Below, piece after piece: positions 57,410-64,000 of a stretch of 64,000 bases of DNA. The notes under the pieces are model-generated. The model was not told the DNA's origin, did no database searches, and was given only the letters and a program-made list of their open reading frames with translations. Both the position numbers and the translations under genes were made by a program. Source of the stretch: Molossus alvarezi (lineage: Eukaryota; Chordata; Mammalia; Chiroptera; Molossidae); assembly GCA_037176705.1 (NCBI GenBank), contig CM073887.1, positions 88,236,348 to 88,300,347 on the forward strand. The letters run 5' to 3'. Positions within the stretch are counted from its first letter, which is position 1; every line of letters starts with the position of its first letter.

Positions 57410-58723
57410 CTGGAAGGGGAGGACAAGAAGGGAGGACTTCCTCAGGGCAGTCACTCCTGGTTGCCGTACGGCTATCACAGTTCTGCCCTACATAGAATTC
57501 GCCCATGACCCACTGCCCCAGCTCTGGCTGCTTCCATGAGAACACTTAATACCATCTGAAGTGACACCCTCCCTCCCTCACCTCACCACCTTCTGACTAA
57601 GTCCTGCTCAGGCACAGGGAGAAGAAGCAGGAGACGGAGTGGAATCAGAGCCTTTGGGAGATGCCAGGGCAGCCAGTTGCACTGTGCCTGCCTCCTCCTG
57701 CTCATTCCCGAACCCTGGACAGGAGCCTCCCGGGGACTCACGTCCCTGAGCTGTACTACACCCTATGGATGGGTCTGCTCCAAGTCTTAGAGAGCCTGTA
57801 GATTTCCCTGGGACACCTCAGCAACTCTGGAAGAGGGTCCATGAGTACTGGACATGTTGCTGATGTTGGGTGGGAAGCCAATGGGGGGCCTGCTGGCTGC
57901 TAATGGGACTAGGAGGGTGCCAGGGGCCCAATATATGCTTCTTTCTTTAATGCTCATAGCAATACTCTAAAGGAGACAATATTTTTTATTTCTATTTTAT
58001 AGATGAGGAATGCAAAGCTCAGAGAGGTAAAGGGACCTGTCCAGTCACCAAACTAATTCACAGTATTGCTAGCATCCTAATCTAAGTTTGGAAAGCTGGA
58101 AAGCATGCCCTAATATGCCATATCTCCCCAAGGCAAGATGGAAGAGATTCAGAAGACAATTTATTTACAGGCTGGTCCCTTGAATGACACAGGTAGAATT
58201 CTTTGTTCCCACAACATCCTGTGGACACGCCTTCCCCCCACTCCCTCTGTGCCCCCACAAGGCCTGCCTCAGAGCCAGTCATAACACCAGTCCCATCTAC
58301 AGCCTGAGGGGTCATGACAGTTTGACTGCCCAACTTTACTGTCTTGTTTCCTTTTTAGGGGTTCATGAGTAATAGAAGTTATAGCATATAAGTGTTTGGC
58401 TATGAACTGAGCCACACTGCACAGAGCTGGAATGATAAAGCACTTCTGCAAAGCTGCGATGCTGCCTGAGTAGATGCTGTCAGCTGGGGCCTCTCTTAGC
58501 CCAGGTGTGTCCACAGGTAACACAGGGCAGGCTGGGTTCTTCCCTGGAGCAATGCTCCCAGGAGGGACAGGTGGGGTGGCCAAGGTCCTCTGACCCTTGA
58601 CCCCGTGGTACCTTCTGAGGACAGGACAGTTTAGTCTACTTCCTGGCACCAGTGAGAAGTGACACCTTGCTAGGGTTCTGGGTTCTGGGCACAGATTGTG
58701 CCTCCCTAAAGCCAGGGCCTTAC
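57410..58723. other. ACSL6 intron with a MIR fragment
   Basis: 57,950-58,050 is a minus-oriented MIR remnant (TTTTATAGATGAGGAATGC .. CTCAGAGAGGTAAAG). No other element was named. Confidence 0.5.
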
Positions 58724-58801
58724 CTGCACCATTCGCTCAAACATGTGTGCTAAAGGCAAATAGGAAATGTGCACATCCGCACAAGTGGGAGCCCACTGAC
58801 T
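58724..58801 (-). CDS. ACSL6: ACSL6 Y-gate alternative exon
   Basis: 78 nt, phase 0. Reads SQWAPTCADVHISYLPLAHM then FERMVQ. The Tyr in HISYLPLAHMFER marks the Y-gate form of the fatty-acid gate domain. Acceptor TTCTTACAG, donor GTAAGG. Switching of this exon with the F-gate exon is known for human ACSL6 and alters enzyme properties. Confidence 0.97.
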
Positions 58802-58858
58802 CTGTAAGAAAACAGAAGGAGCCCAGGCAAGGCCCGGTCAGTCAGGTGGGCGTCTTAC

Positions 58859-58936
58859 CTGGATCACTCTCTCAAACATGTGAGCCAAAGGCAGGAAGGA
58901 GATGAGCACATCGTCCTGTCTCGGAAAGATCACTTT
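58859..58936 (-). CDS. ACSL6: ACSL6 F-gate alternative exon
   Basis: 78 nt, phase 0. Reads KVIFPRQDDVLISFLPLAHM then FERVIQ. The Phe in LISFLPLAHMFER marks the F-gate form. Acceptor CACCTGCAG with a poor pyrimidine tract, donor GTAAGA. Only 57 nt separate it from the Y-gate exon downstream. Confidence 0.97.
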
Positions 58937-59105
58937 CTGCAGGTGATGGGCATGGGAGACAGAAAGGAAAGAAACACTGACAGGAAGACAACAAGAGAGT
59001 CATAAAACAATAAAGAGAAAATGGTCCTGGAGGGGCAAACAGGAAAAAGGGGAGGGGAATGGGGAGGTGGTAGGCACAGAGGAAGAGGTGTGATGACAGA
59101 AAAAA

Positions 59106-59877
59106 ATGAGAGAGAGAAGGAGAGGGAGAAAGAGAAAAGGTGAGAGAGAGGGAGGGAATAGAGAAGAGAGAGAGAAAAAAGCTGAAGGAAGGAGAGAGAG
59201 AAAAGCTGGAGGGGGGAGAGAGAGAGAAAAGCTGGAAGGGGGGAGAGAGAGAGAAAAGCTGGAGGAGGGAGAGAGAAAAGCTGGAGGAGGGAGAGAGGGA
59301 GAAAAGCTGGAGGAGGGAGAGAGAGAGAGAAAAGCTGGAGGAGGGAGAGAGAGAGAGAAAAGCTGGAGGAGGGAGAGAGAGAAAAGCTGGAGGAGGGAGA
59401 GAGGGAGAAAAGTTGGAGGAGGGAGAGAGAGAGAGAAAAGCTGGAGGAGGGAGAGAGAGAGAGAATAGCTGGAGGAGGGGGAGAGAGAGAGAGAAAAGCT
59501 GGAGGAGAGAGAGAGGGAGAAAAGCTGGAGGAGGGAGAGAGAGAGAGAAAAGCTGGAGGAGGGAGAGAGAGAGAGAAAAGCTGGAGGGGGAGAGAGAGAA
59601 AAGCTGGAGGAGGGAGAGAGAGAGAGAATAGCTGGAGGAGGGGGAGAGAGAGAGAGAAAAGCTGGAGGAGAGAGAGAGGGAGAAAAGCTGGAGGAGGGAG
59701 AGAGAGAGAGAAAAGCTGGAGGAGGGAGAGAGAGAGAGAAAAGCTGGAGGGGGAGAGAGAGAAAAGCTGGAGGAGGGAGAGAGAGAGAGAGAAAAGCTGG
59801 AGGGGGAGAGAGAGAAAAGCTGGATGAGGGAGAGAGAGAGAGAGAAAAGCTGGAGGAGGGAGAGAGAAAAGCTGGAG

Positions 59878-59913
<36 letters not shown>

Positions 59914-60163
59914 CTGGAGGGGGAGAGAGAAAAGCTGGAGGAGGGAGAGAGAGAGAGAAAAGCTGGAGGGGGAGAGAGAAGCTGGAGGAGGGGGAGAGAG
60001 AGAGGGAGAGAGAAAAGGTGGAGGGGGAGGGAGAGAGAGAGAAAGAGAGAGAGAGAAAAGCTGGAGGGGGAGAGAGAAAAGCTGTAGGAGGGAGAGAGTG
60101 AGAGAGAAAAAATGTGGAGGGGGAGAGAGAGAGAAAAGCTGGTGGGGGGGGAGAGAGAGAGGC
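59106..60163. repeat. GA-rich minisatellite (CT-rich in the ACSL6 transcript)
   Basis: About 36 variable units of 20-36 bp with core GAAAAGCTGGAGGAGGGAGA on the plus strand, almost pure purine. On the ACSL6 strand each unit reads a CT run, then CCTCCTCCAGC and TTTTC. It starts 170 nt upstream of the F-gate exon. The very long open frames through it in several phases result from low complexity. Confidence 0.97.
59463..59788. repeat. 163-bp higher-order duplication in the minisatellite
   Basis: The block beginning GAATAGCTGGAGGAGG at 59,463 is repeated from 59,626 with no difference seen over 163 bp. Confidence 0.85.
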
Positions 60164-60165
60164 AG

Positions 60166-61533
60166 GGCAGCATAGGAAGCGAGCACTAGGCCACAGTCCA
60201 GTGAGTGGTTATCTGCAGAAGCACAGAGCCAGATGCAGCACACATAAACCAGCAGAGCAAGGCTCCACAGGGAAGTCTCCTTCTGGGAAGGGCCTGCACC
60301 TCACTCGCAGCCAGTTGGCACCCAACAGGCTCTTCCCTCTCCCCACAGCTGGCACCCAAAGCCTCTCCCCTCTCCCCACAGTTGCAGGATCTGCCAGAGG
60401 CCTCATTTCACCAGTCTCCCTGGGCCACATGGGCAGCCATTCAGTGGTCGTGGCTTGTCTGCACTGTCTGGTCCTTCCAGAGAAAGGGTCTCAGAAAACT
60501 CTAGATCTCCACCAATTGTGGCTGGGGTACATGCCCTGGGCAAAGGAGGGGGCAAGTCAGGCCTCACAGGCCATGGCCTGGAAACAGGGCCTTAAATGGG
60601 AAGGCTGAGAGGGAGCCCTGCTGTGTCCCCCAGCCCATGTCTCACAGGTAGACTGACCCCAGGGCTGGGGCTGAGCCAGTGGCAGCACAAGGCCTGAGGG
60701 CAGGGATGGGGCCATGCCTTCGGCTTTCCTTTGCTGCACTTCCCCGCTCTGTCCTTTTGCAGACACCTGGATTCTCCTGGCCTGGCTTTTGGACAAGTTT
60801 GGACAAGATCTGGGAACCTGGCTCATGGCTCTTGACCAGGGCTCTACTAAATATCTGTTTGGGGTATATGGTCCATAATGCCATCGGCTATGGATGTGGG
60901 TCATATTTTTTCTCCACAGTGGTGAAAAAGTCTACCTTACATGAAAGGTACATTCCTTGTTCCTTAAGGAAACTGTAGCACATTCAGATACTCACCACAT
61001 GTGGAAAAAAGGTCCTCCTTCTTAGCCAGTTATAAAATGCTAACATGCTTTTGTCAGGCCAAGATATCTAACTTTTTAAATTTTACATTTACCTTTTCAG
61101 TACAGCCTTATAAATTAGCAGTCGATGTTATTTTTCAGACTCTAGTAATTCTTAAACACAAAACGACTGAATTAAACCCTGACCTACTTGAAAAACAACT
61201 TATTAAAGATTACTTTCTAAATAAAGGTACACACAAAACCACAGGTATATCAGTTTTTGAAGTTCAAAATGCAAAAACAAATTTATGTGTTTTTCTTTCT
61301 GGGATCTTAGCACTCTTAGAAAGCACCTGAGTATTTATCAGGTGTGGATCATTTCGGTGTGGGGCTAAAAACAGCTGTAAAAGTGGGGTTGCTCTAATGA
61401 AACTCCTGCCTGTAAAAGGCAGCCCAGATCATACTGGGCGGGGGAGGGAGGGAGAAAAAACAAACCCAAAAAGCCTCTGAGGTGTGAGGATGTTTGCAAG
61501 AGACACCTGCATTAGTGAGTCTGCTTTATTCAC
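60166..61533. other. ACSL6 intron, one unexplained open frame
   Basis: The GC-rich half (to 60.9 kb) has nothing recognised. The AT-rich part contains an open frame of 109 codons (61,001-61,330, plus) not covered by any repeat I can name. Confidence 0.35.
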
Positions 61534-61607
61534 CTCTGTCACTTTCAGAAAGCCCGAGAAATCAGCCACCACGTTCCCATGGGTTAGCATCGCACCTTTT
61601 GGGTTTC
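61534..61607 (-). CDS. ACSL6: ACSL6 exon (GNPKGAMLTHG..)
   Basis: 74 nt, entered with two bases of a Gly codon and leaving in phase 0. Reads NPKGAMLTHGNVVADF then SGFLKVTE. It is the second half of the ATP/AMP-binding P-loop motif (TSGTTG.PKGAM). The first half lies on the preceding exon, outside the window. Acceptor CTCTTTTCAG, donor GTGAAT. Confidence 0.98.
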
Positions 61608-63832
61608 CTGAAAAGAGGAAGCAAGAAGGCAAATTAGTTGGAAACTCAAGGGCCACTTCTTAAGAACAGCATCCAGATCGGCAGTCCCAGACACCCAGCA
61701 CTGTCCACCCAAGCCTCTGGCCTTTGTCCACAGCCACCTTCAGAGTCCTAGGCAGATGAATGCGGCTTCAGGGACCTCTATCCTGTAGACACTTGAAGCC
61801 CACCTGGAGGCTCCCAGCAGCTTAGGACCAGACGGCAAGTGACACAGCTTCACAGGTGGAGGGCCTCCAGGGACTGGCTACTTGTGACCTGAGCCTCACC
61901 CTCTCCTGCTTCCCTCAGGGAGCACAAGCTCTAGGCCCCCAGGCTCCTCACATACACCCAGTACCTGTGCTGCTCTCTGGACCAGAGCAGATCTCGTCTC
62001 CAGAAACCCATAGCCAACTCTGCTGGCAGACTTCCTTGCTGCGTCTGGTACCCGGAAAGGCCCAGGCTCCGGCCAGACTAGAGGTCCAGAGGGCTGAAGC
62101 AGCCCCTCCTGCATGCTCACCAGCCGGGCTGGGACACGGATGGTCTTGCTTTGACCTTTCACTACTACTTCTGCTTGTGAGGAAGCCCAGGACTGCCAGG
62201 ATGACTCAGAGGACCAGAGGCCTGGTGGTGCTGGGGGGTTGGGGGAGCAGGGCACAGCAGGCTGGGGAAGGATGCTGGCTTGGGCACTATTTCATGTCAG
62301 GGAGGACACAACACTAATGTGCTGCTGGGCGGATCTGATGGTTCAAATCCTGGCCTTGCTTCTCACTGCAAGCAAGCCGTTCCTCCTCACTTTCCTTACC
62401 TGGGAACAGAGATAGTGATACCCACCTTACAGGGCTTCTACATGCTCTAAGGACATGATCCATGCACAAAAGATGTTAAGTTAGAAGTTTCCACTGAGTC
62501 AGCAGATACAATAGCTGTAAAACTTCAAAAGACAGGGGCCAGGCCATGTGCAGAATTCCCTCCCCGCCAAATATTAAGTAAACCAATATGGTAACTCGGC
62601 AACCCTCACCCTAAAAGCAGTAATCAGGGGATGAGTGAGTAGAGGTTGAGAATATTACACTAAAGCAGCAAGAGTCCCATGAAACAAAGCAAGTTTTAAA
62701 TGTCTGTCCCAAACCATCTGCAGGCTTCTCTTTCCCACTTATTCTCCCTCCCCATGTCCACCTGGTGGGGGAGGGTAGGAACCTTCACTAGCAAGGGAAG
62801 AAGAGGAGAAACACCAGACAGGAAGAGAGGAAGGGCAGACCACATCTTCCCCACCAATCTAGCAGCCAGCCCAGCTGGGAGAGGAGAAGTCACAGTGAAG
62901 CAGACTGATTCATACTTTGAACCAACACTTGTAATTCTGAATTAAGTCCCATCATAGCCAAAAAGAAAATCTTTCCAGAATGATTCCACCACCAGAACTA
63001 TGAGTGACATGTCAAATTCAGATCATATTGCCAATCTTTCCACACTGAAAGAACAACATAGCTGTTGATGAAGCTGGGAGCTGGGACACTCGGTGTAGAA
63101 AGGAAGCTATATCTGGGGCTGTGATGCCGAGGACACACGTGGCTCATGTGCTTGACAGGGAAATGACGAGCAGAGGCACAGCAGAGGCTTAGGCCAACGC
63201 CAAGGAAATCCAAGTGTACAGTCAGGCAGGGTGACATCAGGCAAGAGGTATGCTCACTGCCCAGCTCTGCCCATGCACCAGCCTCACCTCTGGTGTGGGA
63301 GGCTTGGCACTAATCCCCACCTGTGTTCAGACTCTGTATATCCCCCTCCCACATCCTCCCCCCAGGACCCCCAGCACCACCTTGCGGACACAGAGCCTGG
63401 GCAGTAGGGCTCAGCTTTCGATTGGTTCCACAGTCTGGAAAAGCACTGGATATGAGGCCTGCCCTCTCCAGCTGGGCAACAGCACGTTTATGCAAAATAA
63501 GTTCTTTTCCAGATACAGGACAGCATCTGTGCCCGAGTGACCTGTTAAAAGCCTGAAGGCACTCTTGGATGGCAAGGGTCCAAAGCTAAAGGCCACCAGG
63601 AGTGGACCTGCCCCACTCCACAACCCAGGGCAGAGGGACATGTCACCAAAATTTCATTGTGAAACTCATGACACAGAACAACATAGCCCTGAAGGGCACT
63701 TCTGAATTCTGGGTTGGCTCTGAATGTCAGCTCCTGGAGAGTGAGTACTGTGTTATTTTTTCCCTAACAGGGTTTAGCAGTGTGTTAGAAATTCTCAAGC
63801 CCACTTGAGTTAATGGCAAAAATCCATCTCAA
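61608..63832. other. ACSL6 intron with a MIR fragment
   Basis: 62,337-62,490 is a plus-oriented MIR (GGTTCAAATCCTGGCCTTGC). I looked for the preceding ACSL6 exon (..CFTSGTTG) on the minus strand and did not find it here. Confidence 0.5.
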
Positions 63833-64000
63833 GCCCTGGCCAGTGTGGCTCAGTTGGTTGAGCATTGTCCTGTGCACTGAAAAGTTGCTGGTTCGATTTC
63901 TAGTCAGGGCACATGCCCAGGTTGTGGGTTCCATCACCAATCGGGGTGCGTACAGGAGGCAACCAATCAGTTTCTCTTTCATATCAATGTTTCTCTCTCT
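63833..64000 (+). mobile_element. Ves-type SINE, cut by the window end
   Basis: Plus-strand SINE of the 'CCAGTGTGGCTCAG' subtype. The tail is beyond the window. Confidence 0.9.

Larger units (their letters stand above)
19253..61607 (-). other. ACSL6: ACSL6 gene, 3' part
   Basis: Long-chain acyl-CoA synthetase 6 activates long-chain fatty acids (fatty acid + ATP + CoA to acyl-CoA + AMP + PPi) as a membrane-associated enzyme, prominent in brain and red-cell precursors. Thirteen coding exons on the minus strand give about 417 C-terminal residues of a protein of about 700. Order: the end of the ATP-binding motif (GNPKGAMLTHG), two alternative gate exons, the VYCHGGRVGFFQGDIRLL region, YGQTECTAG, the FACS signature ([18 protein letters not shown]), the [10 protein letters not shown] region, and the C-terminus ending YSISM. 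All introns are GT-AG and phases agree. Peptide choices (NPKGAM, EFAAKRKQAEVRSG, HIHSDMFSVQ) point to ACSL6 rather than ACSL1 or ACSL5. The 5' exons lie beyond the window. Confidence 0.97.

Noticed and set aside
59106..60163. CRISPR-like array of regular repeats
   Set aside because: No unique spacers of constant length. It is a minisatellite in mammalian DNA.
58872..60243. Very long minus-strand open frames (over 430 codons) rich in Ser, Leu, Pro and Phe, and matching plus-strand Glu/Arg/Lys frames
   Set aside because: They are translations of the GA/CT minisatellite. Several frames are open at once because units contain no stops, and there is no start context or domain. The minisatellite lies in an ACSL6 intron.
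63250..63556. Short frames searched for the preceding ACSL6 exon
   Set aside because: No sequence matching the ..CFTSGTTG end with a donor was found on the minus strand between 61,608 and 64,000.

Overview
This window is mammalian nuclear DNA from a bat, most likely a yangochiropteran microbat. About 28 copies of a tRNA-derived SINE of the bat Ves type (heads close to CCCTGGCCGGTTTGGCTCAG, tails ending in TCCTCGGGTGAGGATAAAA) sit on both strands, most with clear target-site duplications (TSDs). One hAT transposon has the ends of the SPIN (SPACE INVADERS) family. Several L1 elements and one gammaretrovirus-like provirus are also present. The species cannot be fixed from sequence alone.

The main gene is ACSL6 (long-chain acyl-CoA synthetase 6) on the minus strand. 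Twelve constant or alternative exons plus the stop-bearing exon (thirteen coding exons in all) run from 61,607 down to the stop codon at 19,253. They encode roughly the last 417 residues. All splice sites are GT-AG and all phases agree. The exon completing the upstream ATP-binding motif and everything 5' of it lie beyond base 64,000. Two 78-nt exons, separated by only 57 nt, are the alternative fatty-acid gate exons: F-gate at 58,859-58,936 and Y-gate at 58,724-58,801.

Left of ACSL6, a CpG island at about 10.8-11.6 kb carries a minus-strand first exon beginning MWPLRVYTRKKRAG. Two further phase-compatible minus-strand exons lie at 10,324-10,407 and 76-136. By position and N-terminal sequence this is best read as the 5' end of MEIKIN, the neighbour of ACSL6 in human 5q31. 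A near full-length L1 (1,884-9,920) fills most of its second visible intron.

The ACSL6 introns hold most of the mobile DNA. The intron at 31,791-43,073 contains a 9.2-kb defective provirus (32,937-42,162; LTRs about 2% different) that was itself hit by a 4.1-kb L1. The intron at 52,309-57,274 contains a half-L1-like element into which two younger L1s have inserted. Its TSD overlaps the 3' splice site of the next exon, so the splice site was duplicated by the insertion. The intron just upstream of the F-gate exon holds a 1.06-kb purine/pyrimidine minisatellite. Read in the ACSL6 transcript, each unit resembles a pyrimidine tract followed by CAG, making a long array of possible decoy 3' splice sites next to a regulated exon pair.
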